From: JAAYJR01 sp964563975
GTDB lineage: Bacteria > Bacteroidota > Bacteroidia > Bacteroidales > Prolixibacteraceae
Length of the DNA stretch: 42,927 nucleotides
Assembly: GCA_964563975.1 (NCBI GenBank)
Contig: CAZLZJ010000015.1
Coordinates: 1 to 42,927, forward strand
Direction of reading: 5' to 3'
The notes under the pieces are model-generated. The model did not search any database, was not told the origin of the DNA, and was given only the letters and a program-made list of their open reading frames with translations. The translations under genes were made by a program, and so were the position numbers. Numbering within the stretch: the first letter of the stretch is position 1; the number at the start of each line of letters is the position of its first letter. Shown here piece after piece: positions 31,626-39,543 of this stretch.

Positions 31626-32207
31626 TTACTCATTTTCCGGTTTTTCAATTTCAGCTGCTTTCTGCTCTTCCTGAATCTCCGCAGCCATATTGTCACCATC
31701 TTCAGAAGCTGCCTCCTCTTCCGCCTCAGATTTGGCTTTCTCTGCAATTTCAGCATTTTTTGCAGCTATTTCGGCAGCTATGGCTTCTTTCTTTTTGGTT
31801 TCAGCAGCCAGCAATTTTTTCATTTTTGCCTCTTCATCAGTTTCAATACTCTCTTTTTTGGAACGAATTTTTAACTCTTTCTCTGTAATCCATTGTTCTA
31901 ACCTTCTCTTAGCTTCTTCTTCATCAAAAGCTCCTTTTTTAACTCCTCCCATAAGGTGCTTCTTATAAAGCACTCCCTTATAAGAAAGAATTGCTCTTAC
32001 TGTGTCAGTTGGTTGTGCGCCTTTTGTAAGCCAGTCATAAGCTTTGTCAAAATCGAGATTTATTGTAGCAGGATTCGTATTGGGATTATAAAAGCCAATC
32101 CTCTCAATGTACCTGCCATCTCGTGGCGCCCTGCTATCAGCTACCACAATATGGTAGTAAGCATAACGTTTGCGGCCATGCCGCGTTAATCTCATTTTTA
32201 CCGGCAT
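31626..32207 (-). CDS. rpsP: 30S ribosomal protein S16 (bS16) with long acidic tail
   Basis: A 193-residue S16. The first 80 or so residues are the ordinary ribosomal domain: PVKMRLTRHGRKRYAYYHIVV, DSRAPRDGRYIERIGFYNPN and DWLTKGAQPTDTVRAILSYKG. After this the protein more than doubles its usual length with a GGVKKGAFDEEEAKRRLEQW linker and a low-complexity helix rich in Glu, Ala and Lys ending KPENE. Extended S16 proteins are known in Bacteroidota, so the tail is probably genuine and surface-exposed on the ribosome; its role is unknown. A -7 box at 32236-32243 and a terminator at 31560-31590 make it a single-gene unit. Confidence 0.95.
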   Translation of the reverse strand: MPVKMRLTRHGRKRYAYYHIVVADSRAPRDGRYIERIGFYNPNTNPATINLDFDKAYDWLTKGAQPTDTVRAILSYKGVLYKKHLMGGVKKGAFDEEEAKRRLEQWITEKELKIRSKKESIETDEEAKMKKLLAAETKKKEAIAAEIAAKNAEIAEKAKSEAEEEAASEDGDNMAAEIQEEQKAAEIEKPENE

Positions 32208-32235
32208 ATATAAATTAATTTAAAATAAAGAGGCG

Positions 32236-32243
32236 CAAAGATA
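32236..32243 (-). promoter_or_regulatory. -7 box of the rpsP promoter
   Basis: The minus strand reads TATCTTTG followed by CG. Transcription would start near 32230, about 22 bases before rpsP. A TTG lies 23 bases upstream of the box, slightly far. Confidence 0.6.
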
Positions 32244-32313
32244 GTATAATAATTTTCTATAAAAAACAATTTTTCTCTGTTTAAACAATGTGTAAATAAT
32301 AGTTTAACTGCTG

Positions 32314-32868
32314 TTAAAAAATTCTGTCAGGATTTTTTTTAATATAATCACTCCAGTTTTTGTACTCTTTTGTCTTCTTTATCCTGCCCTGTTGAATAAA
32401 GTGACATATAGCCACTGCCACTGCATCGCTTGCATCAAAACCTTGATTTAAATCGGTAAGATTATAAACTTTTTGAAGAAAATATGCTACCTGCTCTTTA
32501 GATGCCCTTCCCATTCCGGTAATAGACTGCTTCACTAATAAAGGAGCATACTCATGAATAGGAACAGAGTAGTAAAGGGCAGCAGCCATTATTACCCCCT
32601 GGCCTCTTCCCAATTTTAGCATCGACTGTACATTCTTGCCATAAAAAGGAGCTTCAATAGCCATAACATCAGGCCGGTACTCTTCCATCAAAGCCAATGA
32701 TCTTTCATGTAAGTATTTCAACCTCTGGTAATGATTGGAAAACCTCCCAGGTATCAAAGATCCCATATTTAAAATCACAGGCTTATTATCTTTTATCTCG
32801 ACCAGACCATAACCGGTAATTGTTGTGCCGGGATCAATACCTAATATTTTAACTGCCTGATGTTGCAT
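32314..32868 (-). CDS. ruvC: Holliday junction resolvase RuvC
   Basis: A 184-residue endonuclease that cuts Holliday junctions made mobile by RuvAB. The RNase H-like catalytic residues are visible: Asp12 in ILGIDPGTT, Glu72 in MAIEAPFYGKN, and Asp145 with Asp148 in FDASDAVAVAICH. The DNA-contact segment SMLKLGRGQGV is present. I chose ATG at 32868; a GTG three codons earlier is possible. The C-terminus extends about 20 basic residues beyond the core. It lies 47 bases after the TPR gene and probably shares its transcript; ruvA and ruvB are not in the window. Confidence 0.95.
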   Translation of the reverse strand: MQHQAVKILGIDPGTTITGYGLVEIKDNKPVILNMGSLIPGRFSNHYQRLKYLHERSLALMEEYRPDVMAIEAPFYGKNVQSMLKLGRGQGVIMAAALYYSVPIHEYAPLLVKQSITGMGRASKEQVAYFLQKVYNLTDLNQGFDASDAVAVAICHFIQQGRIKKTKEYKNWSDYIKKNPDRIF

Positions 32869-32915
32869 ATAAACCACTATTTTGCTTATTCACCCTCTGC
32901 ACAAAGATACCAATC

Positions 32916-34778
32916 TTAAAAAAGATCATCTCCCGGTGTTTCCGTCTTCCCCGGAAAGAGCTCTCTGAGCTCCCTGTATTTCTCCCTTGACTCCTCAATA
33001 AAAACACTGCCGGGGTGTACCGTCAGCATTTCAAGGTATAGCTCTTTTGCCTTTTCTTTCAATCCCAGTTTATAATTGTATAGCTCCGCAAGTAAATATA
33101 ACGCCTCATCTGCAAGCAGTCCAAAACTATATTCAGATCTGATCTGTTCCAGATACTCAGCACCTTCTTTATAATTATTTCTATCGATCTCAATTTTTGC
33201 TTTCCTGAAAAGAATATTATCGATCAACGTATGATAAGGAAACATTTCTGCAATTGAATCGAGGGTTACCAATGCCAGTGAATCCTTTTTTCTGAAAAAA
33301 AGCAGATCGGCACGAGCAAACATCTGCAAAGGAACCGCAGTCGTATCTAAATTAAGATTATTCCCTATCAGCATTGAAAGCTCCATAGCATCGTTTGCAG
33401 TAAATTTTGAGGTACTTCCCTTTAAAATATCAAGTTGTGCCTTAGCCCAGCTGAAGTTCCCCATATAGTAACCAAGTCTTGCTTTTTTAAGTTTCACCTC
33501 ATCAGCCAGTTCACTGTTTTTATTTTCATCAATCACCTGTGAATATAACAAAACAGCTTCCCACTGATCTCCTTTATAAAGATTAATATCAGCCAACCGG
33601 GTTTTTAAAATCCCTGTTTCCTCCGGATTGATGCCCGGAATACTCAATCCCTCTTCCAATAGAGAAATTGCCTTATCTGTTTCACCCAGATAAAAAGCAA
33701 GAAGATGGCTATATGAATATATCAAATTGAGGGTCGGGGCAGACAAGCCCAAAATATCCAATCCTTTGTCAAAACGCTCAGCAATACGTCTCCCTTCATC
33801 CCTGTCACCGGAGTTCTCATTTATATATTGCAGATATGATGCATTGATACTTTGTAAAAATGCTTGTTGGTAAAATGGGCTGCTTTCGCCTTTTGTTATC
33901 AAATAATCATAAGCTTTAGCAGCCTCACCGTATATCTGATTGTTTATCGCCAGGTTGCCTAACTGCAATATTTGCGCATCCTCTCCCCCTGTGCGGCGAT
34001 CAAGGGCAATTGACTGCCTTAAAGCCCCTGCAAACTGTTTTTCCTGCAATAGAAACCATATTAAAAGCCGGTTATAACCGATAACATTTGGTTCGGCCTG
34101 AATCCGTTTTAATACCTGCTCCCTGAATCTGTCACGAAAATCATTATCAATGTCAATCCTCATTACTGATGCCAGGCTGCTTTCTATTCGCTGCAGCTGT
34201 TTTTCATCAATTTTGATAAGGCCGAGATACTCCTCCATCATTTTCTCATAAGAGCGAAGGTACATATAAACCCTGGCCAATTCATAATTAAACTGCTCCT
34301 GAGGCAGTTCTTTTCTTCCCTTTAGATATACCTTTTCTGCCCATTCATACTCAGACCATTGTAAAAAATTGTTAGCAGCTATCAAGTAACTTCCTTTACT
34401 GGCGGGAATACCACTCAGTGCCTCACTATATTTGGCTTCCGCCTCTTCATCCCTGTTTTGTTCTTTTAACAGGTTTCCCCAATGGATATAAAATTCGGTA
34501 TGCGGAGCCCGCCTTTTTTTAATCTCATTCTTTATCTGAATCTCAGCATCTTCAAATTGCCCTAATTTAATCAGGGAAGTTAAAAAAAGCCTGAAAAAAT
34601 AGCTGTTCCCCGAAAGGTTGTAAACCTCCAAAAGAAGAGGAGCAGCTTTCTCATATTCACCTTCCTTATAATAAGAAAGAGCAAGGCCGGAATTTGTCTG
34701 AATCTCCTTCTGCCTGTTTTGCGCAACAGTTATATTTATATTTACTATTAAAAATATCAATACCGGCAGATACTTCAT
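32916..34778 (-). CDS. secreted tetratricopeptide-repeat protein
   Basis: A 620-residue exported protein. The Sec signal peptide MKYLPVLIFLIVNINITVAQ is followed by degenerate TPR units through the whole length, for example SGLALSYYKEGEYEKAAPLL at the start, WGNLLKEQNRDEEAEAKYSEA, LADINLYKGDQWEAVLLYSQ and ALYLLAELYNYKLGLKEKAKE near the C-terminus, which ends GKTETPGDDLF. Such periplasmic or outer-membrane-linked scaffolds are common in Bacteroidota and mediate protein contacts; no enzymatic domain is visible. I chose the ATG at 34778 because the signal peptide starts there; the frame runs 26 codons further upstream through the likely promoter region. It is divergent from lipA. Confidence 0.85.
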   Translation of the reverse strand: MKYLPVLIFLIVNINITVAQNRQKEIQTNSGLALSYYKEGEYEKAAPLLLEVYNLSGNSYFFRLFLTSLIKLGQFEDAEIQIKNEIKKRRAPHTEFYIHWGNLLKEQNRDEEAEAKYSEALSGIPASKGSYLIAANNFLQWSEYEWAEKVYLKGRKELPQEQFNYELARVYMYLRSYEKMMEEYLGLIKIDEKQLQRIESSLASVMRIDIDNDFRDRFREQVLKRIQAEPNVIGYNRLLIWFLLQEKQFAGALRQSIALDRRTGGEDAQILQLGNLAINNQIYGEAAKAYDYLITKGESSPFYQQAFLQSINASYLQYINENSGDRDEGRRIAERFDKGLDILGLSAPTLNLIYSYSHLLAFYLGETDKAISLLEEGLSIPGINPEETGILKTRLADINLYKGDQWEAVLLYSQVIDENKNSELADEVKLKKARLGYYMGNFSWAKAQLDILKGSTSKFTANDAMELSMLIGNNLNLDTTAVPLQMFARADLLFFRKKDSLALVTLDSIAEMFPYHTLIDNILFRKAKIEIDRNNYKEGAEYLEQIRSEYSFGLLADEALYLLAELYNYKLGLKEKAKELYLEMLTVHPGSVFIEESREKYRELRELFPGKTETPGDDLF

Positions 34779-34879
34779 ATAAAAAATATTTTTGTGCAAG
34801 TTACAAAAATATGACAGAAAATAATTAATTGCCATTTTTGCTTTAACAACCATCACTTTTAAAATGACTCTTTTTAATA

Positions 34880-34911
34880 TTTGTGTAATAGTTATCTTAG
34901 AATTACTTTTG
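34880..34911 (+). promoter_or_regulatory. promoter of the lipA operon
   Basis: TTTG (34880-34883), 20 bases, then TACTTTTG (34904-34911) followed by C: one of the two best promoter matches in the window. Transcription would start near 34917, about 12 bases before lipA. Confidence 0.8.
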
Positions 34912-34929
34912 CAATAAAAATTTTCAGAT

Positions 34930-35793
34930 ATGGATAATAAACCGGAAAAAACAGAGAGGCTGCCACACTGGATGAAAATGAAAATGCCAAAAGGAAGTAA
35001 TTATCCAAAAATTAAAAATTTAGTCAATTCTCACGGTCTGCATACAATATGTACAAGTGGTAATTGCCCGAATATAGGCGATTGCTGGAACAGGGGAACA
35101 GCCACTTTTATGATCTTGGGTGATATCTGTACACGCAGCTGTAAATTTTGCGGGGTAAAATCAGGAAAACCTTTACCGCCGGATAATAATGAACCATCTA
35201 AAATAGCCCGGTCGGTAAAAATAATGGGACTGAAACATTGTGTTATTACTTCGGTCGATCGTGATGATTTATCTGATCAGGGTGCTGAAATATGGGCGCT
35301 TACCATTAAAGAGATCAAAAAAATTAATCCGGAAACAAAAATTGAAGTTTTAATTCCTGATTTCAGTGGAAAGAAAAATCTTATTAAGCAGGTTATAGAT
35401 TCAGGCCCCGATGTTGTATCCCACAACCTCGAAACAGTAGAAAGACTGACTCCCCGAATCCGTTCAGCAGCAAAATACCGTCGCAGCCTTGAAGTAATAC
35501 GATTCATTGCTGAAAATAATATGATAGCCAAATCAGGAATAATGCTCGGGCTGGGAGAGTTTAAAGATGAAATATTGCAAACAATGGACGACCTGAGAGA
35601 TGCGGGATGTAAAGTTATAACTATCGGACAGTATCTTGCGCCCTCCCCTGAACATATACCCGTTGTTGAATATATCAAACCTGAACAATTTGACGAATAT
35701 CATAATACCGGTATAAAAAAAGGATTTTCATTTGTAGAAAGCGCCCCATTAGTAAGAAGTTCATATAGAGCTGAAGAGCATATAAACGCCTGA
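34930..35793 (+). CDS. lipA: lipoyl synthase
   Basis: A 287-residue radical-SAM enzyme inserting two sulfur atoms into protein-bound octanoate. Both iron-sulfur clusters can be seen: the auxiliary one from Cys41, Cys46 and Cys52 (CTSGNCPNIGDC) and the radical-SAM one from Cys67, Cys71 and Cys74 (CTRSCKFC). Near the end VRSSYRAEEH holds the RSSY serine that ligates the auxiliary cluster. Other marks are TSVDRDDLSDQGA and VVSHNLETVERL. Length is normal. Together with lipB two genes downstream it makes a complete route from octanoyl-ACP to lipoylated proteins. Strong promoter match upstream. Confidence 0.96.
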   Translation: MDNKPEKTERLPHWMKMKMPKGSNYPKIKNLVNSHGLHTICTSGNCPNIGDCWNRGTATFMILGDICTRSCKFCGVKSGKPLPPDNNEPSKIARSVKIMGLKHCVITSVDRDDLSDQGAEIWALTIKEIKKINPETKIEVLIPDFSGKKNLIKQVIDSGPDVVSHNLETVERLTPRIRSAAKYRRSLEVIRFIAENNMIAKSGIMLGLGEFKDEILQTMDDLRDAGCKVITIGQYLAPSPEHIPVVEYIKPEQFDEYHNTGIKKGFSFVESAPLVRSSYRAEEHINA

Positions 35794-35815
35794 TATAATT
35801 TAAATTCCCGGATAT

Positions 35816-36649
35816 ATGAATCTGAGGTCAATTTATTATAAGCTTACCCCAAAAATGAGGTTACTGGCCAGGAAGTTATATTTCCTGCCGGAAGATCTGT
35901 TATTAAAACTTACAGGTAAAAAAAAGAGTATGGTGCCCGGTAAAGGCGATATATATGTCGGGTCGGGCGATTTTATTCAACAAGGAGTGCATCATCTGGA
36001 GCTACTGAAGCGATATGCAGAAATAAAAGAGGAAGATCATGTACTGGATATTGGATGCGGTATTGGGAGAAGTGCCGTAGCTCTGACCAATTTTCTTACC
36101 GGCAATGGAAGATATGAAGGATTTGATATCGTTAAAAAAGGAATTAAATGGTGTAATAAAAATATCAGTCCCAAATTTTCAAATTTCCATTTCAGATATG
36201 TCCCTTTAATAAATGATCTTTACAATAGCAAAGGCACAAGCCCTGAAGAGTTTATTTTTCCCTATATAAACAGCCGGTTTGATATTGTATTTCTTTTTTC
36301 TGTCTTTACACATATGCAGGAATCAGAAATAACTCACTACCTGAGTGAAATATACAGGGTTTTAAAAACCGGGGGAACATGCCTGGCAACCTTTTTTCTA
36401 TACAATAAAGAAGAGGAACTGTTTATCTCCGAATTAAACAGTTTCAGATTTCCAATTAAAAAAGAAGGATACAGATTGATGGATCAAAATTTAAAAAATG
36501 CAAATGTTGCATTTGAAGAGCAACATATTTTTGAGATAATTAAAAAAGAGGGGTTCCTTATTGCCAATATTATTCATGGTTACTGGAAAAATTTTATTGA
36601 TAAAAGTCAGCTGACAGATTTCCAGGACATAATTATTTTAAAAAAATAA
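35816..36649 (+). CDS. class I SAM-dependent methyltransferase
   Basis: A 277-residue protein. The SAM-binding glycine motif VLDIGCGIGRSAVAL lies at residues 76-90, the second acidic strand GFDIVKKGIKWC follows, and FDIVFLFSVFTHM near 155-167 is the post-II motif; the C-terminal DFQDIIILKK ends the fold. An N-terminal basic helix (KMRLLARKLYFLPEDLLLKL) of about 40 residues precedes the core and may bind a membrane or substrate. The target is unknown. The gene stands between lipA (22-base gap) and lipB (17-base gap) in the same orientation, which is not a usual place for a methyltransferase. No link to lipoate chemistry can be shown from sequence. Confidence 0.85.
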   Translation: MNLRSIYYKLTPKMRLLARKLYFLPEDLLLKLTGKKKSMVPGKGDIYVGSGDFIQQGVHHLELLKRYAEIKEEDHVLDIGCGIGRSAVALTNFLTGNGRYEGFDIVKKGIKWCNKNISPKFSNFHFRYVPLINDLYNSKGTSPEEFIFPYINSRFDIVFLFSVFTHMQESEITHYLSEIYRVLKTGGTCLATFFLYNKEEELFISELNSFRFPIKKEGYRLMDQNLKNANVAFEEQHIFEIIKKEGFLIANIIHGYWKNFIDKSQLTDFQDIIILKK

Positions 36650-36666
36650 CTTATCCGTTTAAAAAG

Positions 36667-37332
36667 ATGACTGATTTTAATTATATAGACTTAGGAGTAA
36701 AAAATTATAAATCCTGCTGGGATTATCAGGAAAAATTACTTGCAGAAATTACAGAAGACAAAAAAAAGAGGGGTAAACCATCATTAAAAAATTATTTTAT
36801 TTTTGTTGAACACCCTCACGTATTTACTTTGGGAAAAAGCGGAGATGAAAAAAACCTGCTGACAAATGAAGAGTTCCTAAAAAGTATTAAAGCAACCTTT
36901 TACCGGATCAACAGGGGTGGTGACATTACTTACCATGGTCCGGGCCAGGTTGTAGGATATCCTATTATTGACCTGGAGTATTATAAACTCGGAGTGCGTC
37001 AGTATATAGAAAAAATGGAGGATGCCATTATCGGACAACTATCTGAATTTGGAATAAAAGGGAGTCGTAAAGAGGGGACGACAGGAGTCTGGATAGATGC
37101 TGATCATCCGGTTAATGCCCGCAAAATATGTGCAATAGGGGTTCGTGTAAGCCGTTATGTTACAATGCACGGATTTGCATTGAATGTAAATACAGACCTT
37201 AAATATTTTAAATATATCAATCCCTGTGGCATGACATTGGGAGTAACGTCTATGGAAAAAGAGCTGGGCAGAAAAATTCCGGAAAAAGATGTTAAAATTA
37301 TACTGAAAAATAAATTCAATAACTTATTCTGA
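36667..37332 (+). CDS. lipB: octanoyl-ACP:protein N-octanoyltransferase LipB
   Basis: A 221-residue transferase moving octanoate from ACP to lipoyl domains. Marks are FVEHPHVFTLGKSGDEKNLL near 46-65, RGGDITYHGPGQVVGYPI at 83-100, the catalytic Lys153 in ARKICAIGVRVSRYVTMHG and Cys187 in NPCGM. Length is normal. It is 17 bases after the methyltransferase gene and six bases before the EEP-family gene, so it lies within the same run as lipA. Confidence 0.95.
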   Translation: MTDFNYIDLGVKNYKSCWDYQEKLLAEITEDKKKRGKPSLKNYFIFVEHPHVFTLGKSGDEKNLLTNEEFLKSIKATFYRINRGGDITYHGPGQVVGYPIIDLEYYKLGVRQYIEKMEDAIIGQLSEFGIKGSRKEGTTGVWIDADHPVNARKICAIGVRVSRYVTMHGFALNVNTDLKYFKYINPCGMTLGVTSMEKELGRKIPEKDVKIILKNKFNNLF

Positions 37333-37338
37333 TATCAA

Positions 37339-38166
37339 ATGTATTTAAATGTTAAAGAAAAACTGTCATTCCGGGAACTGATTGCTGTGTTGGTTCTCTT
37401 CCTGTTTCAGTTAAACCCATTTACGATAACAGCACAACCGGTGAAAAAGGGGGAAGATCTCTATCCCTTGACAATATTAAGTTACAATCTCAGATTTGGG
37501 GAGCTGGCTTCATTAGAGCAGCTTGCCGAATATATCAAAAAAGAGAATCCTGATGTTGTTGCTTTGCAGGAAGTGGATGTCAAGACTAACCGGCCGGCCG
37601 TGCCTCATCAAAATGGAAAAGATTTCATCACTGAACTGGGTTATCATACAGGGATGCTGACAGCCTATGCAAAAACAATAGATTTTTCAGGAGGATATTA
37701 CGGCATAGGTATTTTATCCAAATATCCCTTTATTAAAACTGAAAAAATTATGCTCCCGATGATTGAAGGGGCTAAAGAGCAAAGAGCTGCTTTAATTACT
37801 GATGTAGAACTGCCGGGAGGAGAATGTTTCACCTTTATCTCAACCCACTTGGATCATTCGACATCAGAGGTGAGGCAAGCACAGGTAAAAGCAATTAACA
37901 AAGCCCTCAAAAAAAAGAGACACCCAATGATAATTGCAGGCGATTTTAACGGACGTCCCGATTCGCCTGAAATCAAAGAAGGGATGAAAAAATGGAAACA
38001 GGCATGCAATCCCGATTATACAATACCTGCCGATAATCCAAGTGCTAAAATTGATTATATCTTTTACAAACCGTCAGACCGGTGGAAAACCGTAAGCTCC
38101 TCCACTCCCTCCATTGATCTTTCCGATCATCTTCCGGTAAAAGTAGAGATTGAGTTATATCGATAA
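37339..38166 (+). CDS. secreted endonuclease/exonuclease/phosphatase family protein
   Basis: A 275-residue exported protein. After a basic N-terminus a hydrophobic stretch (LIAVLVLFLFQLNPFTITAQ) ends near Ala32 as a Sec signal. The EEP metal-dependent fold shows ILSYNLRFG near 47-55, DVVALQEVD near 73-81, FISTHLDHS near 168-176, IIAGDFNGRPDS near 199-210, KIDYIFY and SDHLPVKVE at the end, with all catalytic Asn, Glu, His and Asp positions present. Members cut phosphodiester or phosphomonoester bonds in nucleic acids, inositides or sphingolipids; the substrate here is unknown. Its ATG lies six bases after lipB, so it is part of the lipA-MTase-lipB run although its product is exported. Confidence 0.86.
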   Translation: MYLNVKEKLSFRELIAVLVLFLFQLNPFTITAQPVKKGEDLYPLTILSYNLRFGELASLEQLAEYIKKENPDVVALQEVDVKTNRPAVPHQNGKDFITELGYHTGMLTAYAKTIDFSGGYYGIGILSKYPFIKTEKIMLPMIEGAKEQRAALITDVELPGGECFTFISTHLDHSTSEVRQAQVKAINKALKKKRHPMIIAGDFNGRPDSPEIKEGMKKWKQACNPDYTIPADNPSAKIDYIFYKPSDRWKTVSSSTPSIDLSDHLPVKVEIELYR

Positions 38167-38172
38167 TTCATT

Positions 38173-38205
38173 TTTGCCATTTTTAGAATGCAAATACTAT
38201 CTTTA
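38173..38205 (+). promoter_or_regulatory. candidate promoter of the Gfo/Idh-DUF1080 pair
   Basis: TTTG (38173-38176), 21 bases, then TATCTTTA (38198-38205), which misses only the last base of the -7 consensus. Transcription would start near 38211, about 35 bases before the Gfo/Idh gene. Confidence 0.45.
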
Positions 38206-38244
38206 TAGCAACTAATTAAATTACAAATTTTAAACAAACAATAT

Positions 38245-39516
38245 ATGAATAACAGAGATCAATCCTCCAGAAGAAGGTTCCTGAAAAGTGCAATGGTTGC
38301 AGGAGCCGGGATTACCATTATCCCCAGACATGTATTGGGAGGGAATGGATATGTACCCCCTTCCGACCAACTTACAAAAGCAATCATAGGGGTGGGCGGT
38401 ATGGGCCGCGGACATATACCTTATGAAGATACGCGTGTGGTTGCAATATGCGATGTTGACCGCCTGCATCTTGAAAAGGCACAAAGTATGATCAATTATG
38501 AAGTAAAGAAATTTCACGATTTCAGAGAGGTACTTCAACTCCCGGAAGTAGACATTGTGCATATCGCCACACCGCCTCACTGGCATGGCATCATGGCTGC
38601 CGAAGCTGCAAAAGCAGGAAAAGATATTTGGTGTGAAAAGCCAATGACACGCACAATCGGAGAAGGCAAAAAAGTTGTCGAAGCTGTCAATGCACACGGC
38701 AGAATATTCCGCCTCAATACCTGGTTCAGATTTAAAGACACCTTTTATGGATTAGGCACTGATGTCAAACCTTTGAAAAAAATAATTGACAGTGGCATCC
38801 TGGGATGGCCGTTAAAGGTTACGGTCAGCGGTATAACCGGGTATAACTGGAAATTTTACTGGAGTGGTGAGCATAATTTGAAGCCAATGCCGGTTCCTGA
38901 AAACCTGGATTATGATATGTGGCTGGGACCTGCGCCATACAAACCTTATAACCCTGAACGCGTACACTCAAAATTCCGTGGATACTGGGATTATGATGGA
39001 GGCGGCCTTGGAGATATGGGGCAACATTATCTTGACCCGGTTCAGTACCTTTTAAGCAAAGATGATACAAATCCGGTAATGGTTGATGTTGATGCGCCAC
39101 AACAACATTATGATGCCGTGGGATCATGGAAAAGGATCGAATATACTTATGCCGATGGATGTAAAATCATCCTTGATGGCGAAAATAAAGATAAAAATGC
39201 TGCATATATTGAAGGGCCCAACGGTAAAATATTCCGGGGATTCAGATCTGATATTCCAAACCTTCATAAATTTCTGGAAACACTGCCCGAACCTGAATCT
39301 CAAATAACACTCTTTTCAGATTCAGTCAGATCACGCAAGAAATTTGCACTTAACGAAATGAACGGATTCAGATCCGCAACAGTTGTAAATCTTGGAATAA
39401 TTGCAGTCAGACTGGGGCGATCACTGAAATTTGATCCCGTCAAGCTTGAATTTATTGACGATGAAGCTGCAAATCGTTTAATAAACCAGCCCATGAGGGG
39501 TCCCTGGACTATCTGA
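38245..39516 (+). CDS. Tat-exported Gfo/Idh/MocA family oxidoreductase
   Basis: A 423-residue NAD(P)-dependent sugar oxidoreductase homologue. The N-terminus has a twin-arginine signal, SRRRFLKSAMVAGAGITIIP at 8-27, so it should be exported folded with its cofactor. The Rossmann domain shows KAIIGVGGMGRGH near 45-57 and AICDVDRLHLEKA, followed by HIATPPHWHG and the family motif CEKPM near 132-136. The catalytic-type motif GDMGQHYLDP lies near 255. Exported relatives oxidise glycosides at C3. The partner gene, 27 bases downstream, encodes two 3-keto-disaccharide hydrolase domains, so the pair probably oxidises and then cleaves a disaccharide or glycoside in the periplasm. TatC is encoded at 5227-6096. 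Confidence 0.9.
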   Translation: MNNRDQSSRRRFLKSAMVAGAGITIIPRHVLGGNGYVPPSDQLTKAIIGVGGMGRGHIPYEDTRVVAICDVDRLHLEKAQSMINYEVKKFHDFREVLQLPEVDIVHIATPPHWHGIMAAEAAKAGKDIWCEKPMTRTIGEGKKVVEAVNAHGRIFRLNTWFRFKDTFYGLGTDVKPLKKIIDSGILGWPLKVTVSGITGYNWKFYWSGEHNLKPMPVPENLDYDMWLGPAPYKPYNPERVHSKFRGYWDYDGGGLGDMGQHYLDPVQYLLSKDDTNPVMVDVDAPQQHYDAVGSWKRIEYTYADGCKIILDGENKDKNAAYIEGPNGKIFRGFRSDIPNLHKFLETLPEPESQITLFSDSVRSRKKFALNEMNGFRSATVVNLGIIAVRLGRSLKFDPVKLEFIDDEAANRLINQPMRGPWTI

Positions 39517-39543
39517 TAAATAATAATTTTTAATATAAAAAAA

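Noticed and set aside
34779..34856. Extended N-terminus of the TPR protein
   Set aside because: The added 26 residues precede a complete signal peptide and lie in the likely promoter region. A TAACTTG there is too poor a match to call as a promoter.
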